DNA from: Palsa-504 sp963790065
GTDB taxonomy: Bacteria; Actinomycetota; Actinomycetes; Streptosporangiales; Streptosporangiaceae
DNA: 64,000 nucleotides
Assembly: GCA_963790065.1 (NCBI GenBank)
Contig: CAWBNK010000006.1
Span: forward strand, 310,001-374,000
Direction: 5' to 3'
Positions 44,864 through 52,980 of the stretch are shown piece after piece. Within the stretch, counting starts at the first letter, position 1; the number at the start of each line of letters is the position of its first letter. The notes below the pieces were generated by a model. It ran no database searches. It was given only the letters and a program-made list of their open reading frames with translations, and had not been told where the DNA came from. The translations under genes were made by a program, and so were the position numbers.

Positions 44864-46459
44864 TCAGGCGGTCAGCGACTGGCCCGCGACGTAGCCGAAC
44901 GTCACCGCCGGGGCCAGCGTGCCGCCGCCACCCGGGTAGGCCAGGCCGAACGGCGCCGCGACCGCGTTCCCCGCCCCGTACAGCCCGGGTATCGGCGTGC
45001 CCTCGAAGTCGATGATGCGGGCCGCCGCGTCGATGACGGGCCCGCCCTTGGTGCCGAAGCAGCGGGCCACGACCCGCTGCGCGTAGAACGGGCCGGTGCT
45101 GCCCAGCGGGGCCAGCGCCGGGTTGGCCAGCGTCTTGTCGAGCTTGCGCCAGCGGTCCCAGCCTGCCACGCCGCGGCCGAAGGCCGGGTCCTGGCCCTCC
45201 TCCGCGTGCTGGTCGAACTCGGCCACGGTGGCCTCCAGGCTGGCCGCGTCCACCCCGATCGCCTCGGCCAGCTCGCCCAGCGTGGCGGCGCTGGCCGCAT
45301 CGACGTGGCCCCCCTGCTGGCCGAGCTGGTTGACGTCGGAGTCGGCCAGCTCCAGCGGCCGGTTGCTGATCACGTAGGCCGGGATGTTCGGGAACTGGTA
45401 GGTGTGCGGGTCGAAGTAGCCGAGGATCTTGCCGTAGTCGTTGTAGGTGATGCACTCGTTCATGAACCGGCGCCCGGACCGGTTGACCACCAGCTGACCG
45501 GGCTGGCCGCCCGCCGTGATCGACCACCACACCTGGTCAAGCAGGGCCAGCCGGGCCCCGGCGCGCTGAGCCATCCGCAGCGCGTCACCCCGGTTGTTCG
45601 GCGGGCTCATCCGCACCACGCCGGGCACCCGGACCAGGCCCCGCCACAGCTCGGTGTTCCACTCGAAGCCGCCCGCCGCCAGCACGACGCCGGAGCTGGC
45701 CGGGAACGTCCGGCGCTCGCCCTCGACGTCGGCCACCACGCCGGTGACCCGGCCGCCGTCCATGGTGAGCTCGAGGGCCCGGGCGCTGGTGACCAGCCGC
45801 GCGCCCCGCGCCGCGACGACCTCCAGCATGGCCCCGATCAGCGCGCAGCCGCGCGGGACGATGCCGTCGGCCACCCGCTGCCGGGACAGCTCGATCCAGC
45901 CGGTGGGATCGTTGCTCTCGGCGAAGTGCTGCATCTCCTGCTGGGTGACCGCTTCCATGCCGCGGCCGCTGGAGCCGGGCCTGGTGCGGGCCTCCCAGTC
46001 CGGCTGCCGGAGCCGCGAGCGCAGCTCACCCAGCCGGCTCAGCTGGTACAGCTTAGGCGCGACCAGCCGCCCGGCGTCGGCGGCGCCGGGGAAGGTGGTC
46101 TTGTAGTCCGGGCGCTCGCAGTCGACGTAGAACCGCAGCGCGGTGTGCTCCTCGATGAAGTCGATAACCTGCGGCGCGGTGTCAATGAACCGGTCGATCA
46201 CCGCCTCGTCGGTGACGCCGCTGGTCAGGTACGTCAGGTAACGCTTGACGTCGTCGCGGGAGTCCTCGATCCCGGCCTCGGCGGCCAGCCGGGTCCTGGG
46301 CAGCCACATCCCGCCGCCGGAGATGGCCGAGGTCCCGCCGAACAGGTCGGAGACCTCAAGCACGGTCACCTGGGCGCCGCCCACCGCCGCGCGCAGCGCG
46401 GCCATCATGCCCGCGCCGCCGGAACCGACCACCACGACGTCGCTGGCTGGCTCGCTCAT
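44864..46459 (-). CDS. 3-ketosteroid-dehydrogenase-like FAD flavoprotein, type A, copy 3
   Basis: A 531-residue member of the same family with VVVVGSGGAGMMAALRAAVGG, DLFGGTSAISGGGMWLPRT, VLAAGGFEWNTELW, GRRFMNECITYNDYGKIL and LAYPGGGGTLAPAVTFGYVAG. It is less similar to copies 1 and 2 than these are to each other and has no type B partner. It is the last gene of the VOC / acyl-CoA dehydrogenase operon (57-bp gap after the preceding gene). It probably oxidises a related intermediate. Confidence 0.86.
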   Translation of the reverse strand: MSEPASDVVVVGSGGAGMMAALRAAVGGAQVTVLEVSDLFGGTSAISGGGMWLPRTRLAAEAGIEDSRDDVKRYLTYLTSGVTDEAVIDRFIDTAPQVIDFIEEHTALRFYVDCERPDYKTTFPGAADAGRLVAPKLYQLSRLGELRSRLRQPDWEARTRPGSSGRGMEAVTQQEMQHFAESNDPTGWIELSRQRVADGIVPRGCALIGAMLEVVAARGARLVTSARALELTMDGGRVTGVVADVEGERRTFPASSGVVLAAGGFEWNTELWRGLVRVPGVVRMSPPNNRGDALRMAQRAGARLALLDQVWWSITAGGQPGQLVVNRSGRRFMNECITYNDYGKILGYFDPHTYQFPNIPAYVISNRPLELADSDVNQLGQQGGHVDAASAATLGELAEAIGVDAASLEATVAEFDQHAEEGQDPAFGRGVAGWDRWRKLDKTLANPALAPLGSTGPFYAQRVVARCFGTKGGPVIDAAARIIDFEGTPIPGLYGAGNAVAAPFGLAYPGGGGTLAPAVTFGYVAGQSLTA

Positions 46460-46516
46460 CGCGGCTCCCTCATCCCGGCCCCCTCAACCTGATCCCGGCA
46501 CCCTCAACCCGGCCGG

Positions 46517-47779
46517 TTACCGACTCGGCGCGCTACGCGGCACCTCGCGGAACGCGACGTCGTTGTCGCGGCGGGCCTCCCGGGGCATGCCGAGCATCCG
46601 CTCGCTGACCGCGTTCCGCGACATCTCGATCGTCCCGCCGCTGATCTGCCTGACCTGGCGCATCAGGAACTCCACGCCCATCTCGCCCAGCATCTGGTCC
46701 TCGTCGTCCCAGGCCACGGCGGAGGCCCCGGCGAGTGAGAGGTTGATGGTGGCCAGCCGGGTGTTGATGAGCCCGGTCAGGATGCGGGACATGCCAGCCG
46801 CCTGATCGGTCAGGCGCTTGGCGGCGATGCCGTGCGAGATCCGGGCGCTGCCCTCCTGGCCGGCCAGCTTGAGCGCGTGCGCCTCGCCGACCAGCTGCCG
46901 GGCCACCGGGTCATCCAGCCGGCCGGCCTGGCGGGCCACCGCCAGCGGCGTCGGCGCCCACGGGTTCACCCCGCGCATGCTGCCCGCCGGGCGGATGAAG
47001 TGGTGCGAGATGCCCAGGCTCTTCTCGTGGTACATCCACCGGGTGCCGACGGTCCAGCCGCCGTCGACCTCGCCGATCCGGTCGGTGTCGGGGATGCGCA
47101 GGTCGGTCAGGAACTCCTGGCAGAACTCCTTCGACCCGTTGAGCATCTCGATCCGGTGCACCTCGATGCCGGGCTGGTGGATGCGCAGCATGAACACCGA
47201 CAGGCCGCGGTGCTTGGGCACGTCCCAGTTCGTCCGGGCCAGGCACAGTCCCCAGTCCGCCCACCAGGCCCCGGTGGTCCAGATCTTGGAGCCGTTGAGC
47301 ACCCACTCGTCCCCGTCGCGCAGCGCCGTGGTCTGCGCCCCGGCCACGTCCGAGCCGCCGCCGGGCTCGGACAGGAACTGCATCCAGATCTCCTCGCCCC
47401 GCAGGATCTTGGGCAGGTGGGCCTGCTTCTGCTCCTCGGTGCCGAACTCGTAGATCACCGCGGCGCACGGGCTGAACGTGGGCACCTGGAAGCGGGCCGG
47501 GTACTCGTAGCCGCGGATCTCCTCGTTGAGCACCTCCTGGTGCGCCGGGGTCAGCCCCGCTCCGCCGTACTGTTTCGGGAAGATGATCCCGGCGAAACCG
47601 CCGTCATAGAGCCTGCGCTGCAGCTCGCGGTGGTAGGCCACCTGCGCGAGCTCGTCCTCGTCGGACAGCTGGTGGTACGGCCCCCGCCGCGGGTCGGCGG
47701 GCGGCATGTTCTCCTTCAGCCAGCCCCGCAGCCGGTGCCGGAAGCTGGCCAGGTCCTCGACGTCCGCAGCCTCAGCCAC
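46517..47779 (-). CDS. Acyl-CoA dehydrogenase (large subunit type)
   Basis: A 420-residue flavoprotein with IIFPKQYGGAGLTPAHQEVLNEE, WMQFLSEPGGGSDVAGAQTTA (FAD and substrate strands), WVLNGSKIWTTGAWWADW and RMLGMPREARRD at the C-terminus. Together with the next-upstream acyl-CoA dehydrogenase gene, which it overlaps by 8 bp, it resembles the two-subunit dehydrogenases of actinobacterial sterol side-chain degradation. In those, active sites form only in the heteromer. It is inferred to desaturate the alpha-beta bond of a bulky acyl-CoA. Confidence 0.9.
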   Translation of the reverse strand: MAEAADVEDLASFRHRLRGWLKENMPPADPRRGPYHQLSDEDELAQVAYHRELQRRLYDGGFAGIIFPKQYGGAGLTPAHQEVLNEEIRGYEYPARFQVPTFSPCAAVIYEFGTEEQKQAHLPKILRGEEIWMQFLSEPGGGSDVAGAQTTALRDGDEWVLNGSKIWTTGAWWADWGLCLARTNWDVPKHRGLSVFMLRIHQPGIEVHRIEMLNGSKEFCQEFLTDLRIPDTDRIGEVDGGWTVGTRWMYHEKSLGISHHFIRPAGSMRGVNPWAPTPLAVARQAGRLDDPVARQLVGEAHALKLAGQEGSARISHGIAAKRLTDQAAGMSRILTGLINTRLATINLSLAGASAVAWDDEDQMLGEMGVEFLMRQVRQISGGTIEMSRNAVSERMLGMPREARRDNDVAFREVPRSAPSR

Positions 47780-48935
47780 CGGATCCCTCCCTGCTCTCGA
47801 GGATGGACGTCAGCCGTTCGCGGTGATCGGCGGCCGTCCCGTACAGCTGCGCGTCCACGGTTGCGCGGCGCAGGTACAGGTGCAGGTCGTGCTCGAAGGT
47901 GACGCCGATGCCGCCGTGGAACTGCACGCATTCCTGCAGCACCTCAAGCGCGTAGACGGCCAGGAACGACTTGGCCGCGCTGACGTACTCGCCGGCCTGG
48001 CCGGAGGAGTCCTGGACGTGCTGGGCCGCGGCGTCGGCCATGGCGTGCGCCGCCTCCAGCCAGGCCCGCATGTCCGCGAAGCGGTGCTTGAGCGCCTGGT
48101 AGGAGGCCAGCGGCCGCCCGAAGGAGTACCGGTTGAACAGCCATTCGGTGGTCAGCTCCAGGCCGCGGTCCATGGTGCCGGTCATCTCGGCCAGCTGGAT
48201 GACCAGGGCGACCTGCAGCTGCCGTTCGACGTCCGCGGCCGCCGTGCCCGGCCCGCCCAGCAGGGCCGAGTCCGGGACGGCGGCGCCGTCGAAGCCGACG
48301 CGCCCGTAGCGGCGGGTGATATCCAGCGTGCGCAGCGGGTGTACCGACACCCCGGCCGTGCCGGCCGGCACCAGGAACTGCAGCAGCCCGCCGTCCTCGT
48401 CGCCGTCGGCGGCCAGCACCGCGGTGACCAGGAACAGGTCGGCCTGGCCCGCCGCCTCGACCGGGGCCTTCGCCCCGGTGAGCAGGTACTGCCCGTTGTT
48501 CCGCGTGGCCGTCACGCCCACCGCGCCCAGCCGGTCGAACGGGCGCGGCTCGGCGTAGGCCCAGCTGCCGATCCGCGTCCCGGTCATCAGGTCGGGCAGT
48601 AGCTCGGCCTTCTGCTCCGCGGTCCCCGAGCGAGCCACCGCGGCCGTGACCACGTTCGCGGTGGTCAGCGGCCCGGGCGCGGCGTACCGCCCGAACTCGT
48701 GCGCCACCAGGGCCAGGTCGACCAGGGGATGGCCGCTGACGCTGCCGCCGCCGTCGGCCTCGGGGACCAGCAGCGACGTCCAGCCCAGGTCGGCGCCCTG
48801 GCGCCAGTAATCGCGGCCGAAGCCGTCCGGGTCGTCGCGCAGCTCGCGCAGCAGCGAAGTGGGGATCTTGTCGTCCAGGAACTGGCGCGTCGTCCCGGCG
48901 AAGAACGCCTGCTCCGGAGTCAAATCAAGCTTCAT
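47772..48935 (-). CDS. Acyl-CoA dehydrogenase (small subunit type)
   Basis: A 387-residue paralogue beginning MKLDLTPEQAFFAGTTRQFL, with GWTSLLVPEADGGG, SWAYAEPRPFDRLGAV where the usual FAD-binding TEP motif is weakened, YSFGRPLASYQALKHRFADM, and QFHGGIGVTFEHDLHLYLRR. The ATG at 48935 is used because the frame upstream has no family likeness. It overlaps the partner gene by 8 bp, so translation is coupled and equal amounts are likely. It is the second gene of the operon headed by the VOC gene. Confidence 0.9.
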   Translation of the reverse strand: MKLDLTPEQAFFAGTTRQFLDDKIPTSLLRELRDDPDGFGRDYWRQGADLGWTSLLVPEADGGGSVSGHPLVDLALVAHEFGRYAAPGPLTTANVVTAAVARSGTAEQKAELLPDLMTGTRIGSWAYAEPRPFDRLGAVGVTATRNNGQYLLTGAKAPVEAAGQADLFLVTAVLAADGDEDGGLLQFLVPAGTAGVSVHPLRTLDITRRYGRVGFDGAAVPDSALLGGPGTAAADVERQLQVALVIQLAEMTGTMDRGLELTTEWLFNRYSFGRPLASYQALKHRFADMRAWLEAAHAMADAAAQHVQDSSGQAGEYVSAAKSFLAVYALEVLQECVQFHGGIGVTFEHDLHLYLRRATVDAQLYGTAADHRERLTSILESREGSGG

Positions 48936-48963
48936 GGCCTGCCTTGCTCGGGACGGTCCCGGT

Positions 48964-49785
48964 CTACTCGGTGAACTCGAACAGCAGGTTCTTGTTCTGG
49001 GCCGGGTTGATGGCCAGCGTGCCGTCCGCGTCACCGGGGATCAGGTCGAAGCCCTGCGCGCTCAGGTGCTTCTCGACCTCGCCCAGGCTGGCCGCCTTGA
49101 ACACCGTGCTGCGGATGCGCTGGCCGTAGCGGCCCAGGTAGTCCGCGAGCGCGCCGTCCCCGGTCGGCTCGAGCAGCTCCCAGACGGCCGTGCCGACCTG
49201 CAGCTGCACGCCCTTGGCGGCGGCATTGGGCCGGGTCACCTCGCCGATCTGCGAGACATAGGCCAGCTCGTTCAGCCGGGCTGCCGCGGCCTCGACGCTC
49301 TCCACGGCCACGACCAGCCGGGCCAGCCCGGTCAGGCCCAGCGGGTGCTGGGTCTCCCAGTAGCCGTCGGGCTGGGCCAGCTGCTTGAAGTCGCCGTCGT
49401 AGATCTCGAACGCGATGCCGAAGCTGTTACCCGGGTAGGTGAAGAACGCGGCGCCCAGGTCGTTGATGATCCGGATCTCCTTCTCGACCGCGAACTCCTT
49501 GGCGCTGGCCACGTCGGGCACGTGGTATTCGATGCCGATGTAGTGGTCGCCGAACTTGCTCAGCAGCCGGCCCTGGCCTCGCTCGCCGCGCTCCTTCGGC
49601 GCGAAGAACTCGAACATCACGCCGCCCAGCGTCATCAGGCAGGCATCGGTGCCGTCGCCGGAGTCCGGAATCCGCCGGTCCAGCGTGAACCCGACCCGGT
49701 CTCTGAAGTGCTCGATCGTCGCCTCGTGACCGTCCACGATGGCGTTGATGTGGTTGGGATGAATCAGTTGCCACTTGTCAGCCAT
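48964..49785 (-). CDS. VOC-superfamily (glyoxalase/extradiol dioxygenase fold) protein
   Basis: A 273-residue protein with two betaalphabetabetabeta modules: PNHINAIVDGHEATIEHFRDRVGFTLD, HYIGIEYHV and FEIYDGD, then LARLVVAVESVEAAAARLNELA and VWELLEPTGDG. His and Glu residues at the expected places could bind a metal. The start at 49785 (MADKWQLIHPNH) is chosen because a longer frame would run through the operator at 49806. It heads the operon with the two acyl-CoA dehydrogenases and the third type A flavoprotein. It may be an isomerase, epimerase or dioxygenase; the sequence does not decide. Confidence 0.82.
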   Translation of the reverse strand: MADKWQLIHPNHINAIVDGHEATIEHFRDRVGFTLDRRIPDSGDGTDACLMTLGGVMFEFFAPKERGERGQGRLLSKFGDHYIGIEYHVPDVASAKEFAVEKEIRIINDLGAAFFTYPGNSFGIAFEIYDGDFKQLAQPDGYWETQHPLGLTGLARLVVAVESVEAAAARLNELAYVSQIGEVTRPNAAAKGVQLQVGTAVWELLEPTGDGALADYLGRYGQRIRSTVFKAASLGEVEKHLSAQGFDLIPGDADGTLAINPAQNKNLLFEFTE

Positions 49786-49805
49786 GACGGCAGCCTCGCC
49801 CTCAG

Positions 49806-49821
49806 TTGACTTCGATGTCAA
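49806..49821. promoter_or_regulatory. TTGAC-N6-GTCAA operator, copy 4 (VOC operon)
   Basis: TTGACTTCGATGTCAA, perfect in both arms. It lies 21-36 bp upstream of the VOC start, where a bound protein would obstruct initiation. Confidence 0.65.
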
Positions 49822-49914
49822 GGAAAAACTTCGATTCTTTGTGAGATCTCAATCTATTGCCACCCGGGCCCGCTTCTCCGAGCCCGGATATTACGGATTC
49901 GGAATATCGGGCTC

Positions 49915-49951
49915 GGGCGGCTCCCGGGGACGAAGCGCCCGGGAGCCGCCC
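49915..49951 (-). terminator. Terminator-like hairpin after the substrate-binding protein gene
   Basis: GGGCGGCTCCCGGG and CCCGGGAGCCGCCC form a perfect 14-bp stem around a 9-nt loop, 12 bp after the stop. There is no T-tract. Confidence 0.7.
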
Positions 49952-49963
49952 TGGGTCCGGGGG

Positions 49964-51211
49964 TCAGCTGGCCGCGTAGCGGATGTCGTACGGGCCGTTC
50001 TGCATCGTGCACTCGACGAAGTCGGCCAGCGGGAAGCCGTTGTGCACCGTCGGGGTCGCGGTGAAGTCCAGGTTCAGGCCGGGTACCACGGTCGGCAGGT
50101 TGGACGTGTTGTCCAGCGCGGCCGCCATCTTGGGCCCGTTCAGCGAGCCGGCCACCTCGATCGCGTGCGCCAGCGCCTGGAGCTGAACGTACTCGCCGAT
50201 GACGCCGTAAGTCTGCGTGTTGATGCCGATCTTCGCCGCCTCCGCCTTGAGCATGCCCAGGATGGTCGGGGTGAGCAGCGTCGAGGTCGGCTGGCCCGGG
50301 GTGTACCGGTAATCGCACGAGTCCACCGTGCCCGGCGGCACCTGCGCCGCGGTGACTCCGAACACAGCCAGGTTGCCCCAGCCGACCAGGTGCGGGCTCC
50401 AGCTGACCTGCTTGATGGCCTGCACGATCTGCAGCACGTCGGTGAACCCGGTCGCGAACACGGTCTGCGCCCCGGCCTGCCGCAGCTGCTCGACCGGGGT
50501 GGTCAGCACGACCGAGGTGGGGGAGTAGGTGACCGTCTTGACCAGGTGCAGGCCGTCTACCTTCATCTGGGCCAGGGTGTCGGCGGTGAGCTCGTTCCCG
50601 AAGGAGGAGCCGTCGGTCAGGATGCCGACGTTGTTGTAGCCGTGCGACTTGGCCCAGTTGACCATGACCTCGGCGTACTCCTGGTTGGACGGGCCGACGC
50701 TGAAGGAGTACGGGTTCTGCTTCGCGTTGTACAAGGAGTACGCGCCGTTGCCGTTCACGATCAGCACCTGGTGCTGCATCAGGTACGGGTGGATCAGGTC
50801 CTCGGCCGCGCCGAACGAGTCCTGCATGACGATCGTGTCGCCGCTGTTGACCAGCTGCCTGGCGATGCCCAGCGAGGTGGCCGGGTCGCCCTTGTCGTCC
50901 AGGTTGTGCACCGCGATCTTGTGACCGCAGATGCTGCCGTGTGCGTTGAAGTAGTCGGCGGCCACTCCGGCGATGGATTCGATCAGTTCACCGGACGTGG
51001 CCGTCGGCCCGGTGAGCGGGATGATGTTGTACACGTTTATCGGGCCCGCGGGGACGTTGGCGCATGCCGTCGTGGAAGGCGTGGCTCCGGCCCCGCCGGC
51101 GGCGGGGGTGCTGCTGCTGCTGCTGCAGGCGGCCGCGAAAAGCAGGAGGGCAGCGCTCAGCGCGGCCGGAACGGCCGTGCGGCGGATGCCGACGGAGCGC
51201 GAACGCGGCAT
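49964..51211 (-). CDS. ABC transporter substrate-binding lipoprotein (branched-chain amino acid / aromatic type)
   Basis: A 415-residue periplasmic-binding-protein type I. The N-terminus MPRSRSVGIRRTAVPAALSA with LLFAAAC is a lipoprotein signal (lipid on C29). The mature part has INVYNIIPLTGPTATSGELIES, ARQLVNSGDTIVMQDSFGAAEDL, GYNNVGILTDGSSFGNELTAD and TVFATGFTDVLQIVQAI, as in LivJ-like proteins. GGAGG lies 6 nt before the ATG, which settles the start. No permease or ATPase genes are adjacent, so the transporter core is elsewhere. It is divergent from the Crp/Fnr gene, across a dyad. It probably captures the pathway substrate or a degradation product. Confidence 0.9.
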   Translation of the reverse strand: MPRSRSVGIRRTAVPAALSAALLLFAAACSSSSSTPAAGGAGATPSTTACANVPAGPINVYNIIPLTGPTATSGELIESIAGVAADYFNAHGSICGHKIAVHNLDDKGDPATSLGIARQLVNSGDTIVMQDSFGAAEDLIHPYLMQHQVLIVNGNGAYSLYNAKQNPYSFSVGPSNQEYAEVMVNWAKSHGYNNVGILTDGSSFGNELTADTLAQMKVDGLHLVKTVTYSPTSVVLTTPVEQLRQAGAQTVFATGFTDVLQIVQAIKQVSWSPHLVGWGNLAVFGVTAAQVPPGTVDSCDYRYTPGQPTSTLLTPTILGMLKAEAAKIGINTQTYGVIGEYVQLQALAHAIEVAGSLNGPKMAAALDNTSNLPTVVPGLNLDFTATPTVHNGFPLADFVECTMQNGPYDIRYAAS

Positions 51212-51273
51212 AGGGAACCTCCAGTCGGCTCGGACGGTGCGACAGGGAAGTATCACCTGCCTTGACACCATAT

Positions 51274-51293
51274 TTTACTTACGGATCAGTAAA
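51274..51293. promoter_or_regulatory. TTTACT-N8-AGTAAA dyad upstream of the substrate-binding protein gene
   Basis: The 20-mer TTTACTTACGGATCAGTAAA lies 63-82 bp upstream of the start. On the minus strand it overlaps a possible promoter, GTTACG-N17-TAAAAT, covering the spacer and part of the -10. It may be a TetR-like or other repressor site shared with the divergent regulator gene. Confidence 0.5.
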
Positions 51294-51422
51294 GCGTAAC
51301 TCGCACGTATCGTCAACGTCGTTCCGCCCTGCTCGGGACCACCGCGACCCCCGGTCCAGGCGCCTAGGCCGGCGATGCCAAAGTAAAGAGTTCAGCCGTC
51401 GACTCATCTGTCAAAGTGGGGT

Positions 51423-52133
51423 GTGATGGAGGACCTGCCCGCCGACTGGCTGCAAGCGATCGAGGCCAGCTTCCTCGGCCGCCTGCCCGAGCGCGGCTGG
51501 CGGCCGCTGTTCGACCGGGCCCACCAGATCGACGTGCCGCCCAAGACCGTCCTGTACCCGGAGACCGAGCAGGTCCGCACGGCTCACCTGGTCCTCATCC
51601 TGGACGGCCTGGTGCGGGTCTACCGCACGTCCCGGTCCGGGCGGGAGGTCACCATCCGCTACGCGCGCCGGGGCGACATCCTCGGCCTGCCGTCCGTGGT
51701 GGCCGAGGCCTCCCCGGCCGCCGCCCAGGCCGTGATCCCGACCCGGGCGGTGGCCATGTCGGCCGAGGCCCTGCGCTCCCGGGCCCAGCGCGACAGCCAG
51801 CTGGCCTGGGCCATGGCCGAGGAGATGGCCGGGTCGCTGTTCAACATCCAGGAACGCCTGGCCCATAACGTGTTCGCGCCGGTCCGCAGCCGCGTGGCCC
51901 GCTACCTGCTCGACGTGGCCACCCCGGTGGGCGGCGACCTGGTCGCCGCCGCCAGCTACGAAGATATCGCCGCCGCCATCGGCACGGTCCGCGAAGTCGT
52001 CGCCCGCACCCTGGCCGCCCTGCGCGACGAGGGCCTGACCCGCCGCGCCGACCCCGGCATCGTCCTGATCGACCTCGACGGCCTCCGCGCCGCCGCCCAA
52101 GCCGACGAGTTCCGCGACTTCCGCCGCCGCTGA
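51423..52133 (+). CDS. Crp/Fnr-family transcriptional regulator
   Basis: A 236-residue regulator with a cyclic-nucleotide-binding-like beta-roll (VLILDGLVRVYRTSRSGREVTIRYARRGDILGLPSVV), a dimerisation helix and a C-terminal winged helix with SYEDIAAAIGTVREVVARTLAALRDEGL. The cAMP-contacting Arg-Ser pair of CRP is not evident, and there are no Fnr-type cysteines. Start codons GTG 51423 and ATG 51426 are adjacent. It is divergent from the substrate-binding protein gene and may control it. The effector is unknown. Confidence 0.87.
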   Translation: MMEDLPADWLQAIEASFLGRLPERGWRPLFDRAHQIDVPPKTVLYPETEQVRTAHLVLILDGLVRVYRTSRSGREVTIRYARRGDILGLPSVVAEASPAAAQAVIPTRAVAMSAEALRSRAQRDSQLAWAMAEEMAGSLFNIQERLAHNVFAPVRSRVARYLLDVATPVGGDLVAAASYEDIAAAIGTVREVVARTLAALRDEGLTRRADPGIVLIDLDGLRAAAQADEFRDFRRR

Positions 52134-52206
52134 CCGTCACCCCTACCGCGCCCGCGCGCCCCGCGCCCATCGCCGCGCCAGCCCCACGCCCGCGCCGCGG
52201 CATCGA

Positions 52207-52980
52207 TCAACCAGCCGCCCCGGAGGCCACGTCCGTCACGATCCGGAGGACTGCTTCCTTCTGGTCGATGACCACTAGGTGGGCCGGCGAGGAGACCTCG
52301 AGGTACTGGCCGCCGAACTGGTCCGCGCATTCCTTGCTGATGGCGGGGGGCACGATCGGATCACCCGAGCCGTGCACGAAGTACGCCGAGACCTCCCAGC
52401 GCTTGACCATGTCCCTGGGCTCGAACGACCGCAGGATGTCCAGCCCGGCCAGCGCCGAGGCCAGGCGGGTGGCGCCGAACATCCGGCTCAGCCAGTCCTT
52501 GGTCTCAGCACTGGTCTCTGGCGGGACGATGGCCTGGGCCGAACGGGCGGCAAAGCGCGGCCAGTCCTTCATGATCGCGCCCGGCATCCGGTCGTAGGGC
52601 GCCGTGGCCGCGCTGGGTATCGCGATGCTGATCAGCGCCCCGACCCGGCGGTAATCGGAGGCGGAGCAGATGACCCCGGCGCCGAAGGCGAAGCCGACCA
52701 GCACGGCCGCCTCGACGTCAAGCTCGTCGAGCAGGTCGGTCAGGTCGCCGGCGTGCCCGGCCAGGCTGGTCCTGGGGGCCAGGCCGCCCGATTCGCCGTA
52801 GCCGGCCAGGTCCGGCGTGATGACGGTATGGCCGCTGGCGACCAGCGCCTGCTCCAGGTACATCCAGACCTGCCGGTTCAGGCACCAGCCGTGCACCAGC
52901 ACCACGGGCGGGCCGGTGCCGTCATAGCCGTAGTGCAGACCGCGGCGCGAGGTGCGCCGAATCACTGCCGGGTGGGTCAT
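52207..52980 (-). CDS. Alpha/beta-hydrolase-fold protein lacking the nucleophile serine
   Basis: A 257-residue hydrolase fold with the oxyanion strand VVLVHGWCLNRQVW, DLAGYGESGG, then the nucleophile elbow VGFAFGAG. In that elbow position 98 is Ala in place of Ser/Asp/Cys. The acid (VHGSGDPIVPP) and histidine (SSPAHLVVIDQ) regions are kept. It may be a non-hydrolytic member (lyase, dioxygenase-like or binding protein), or inactive. It overlaps the CoA-ligase gene by 4 bp (ATGA) and is the last gene of the crotonase-thiolase-ligase operon. Confidence 0.85.
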   Translation of the reverse strand: MTHPAVIRRTSRRGLHYGYDGTGPPVVLVHGWCLNRQVWMYLEQALVASGHTVITPDLAGYGESGGLAPRTSLAGHAGDLTDLLDELDVEAAVLVGFAFGAGVICSASDYRRVGALISIAIPSAATAPYDRMPGAIMKDWPRFAARSAQAIVPPETSAETKDWLSRMFGATRLASALAGLDILRSFEPRDMVKRWEVSAYFVHGSGDPIVPPAISKECADQFGGQYLEVSSPAHLVVIDQKEAVLRIVTDVASGAAG

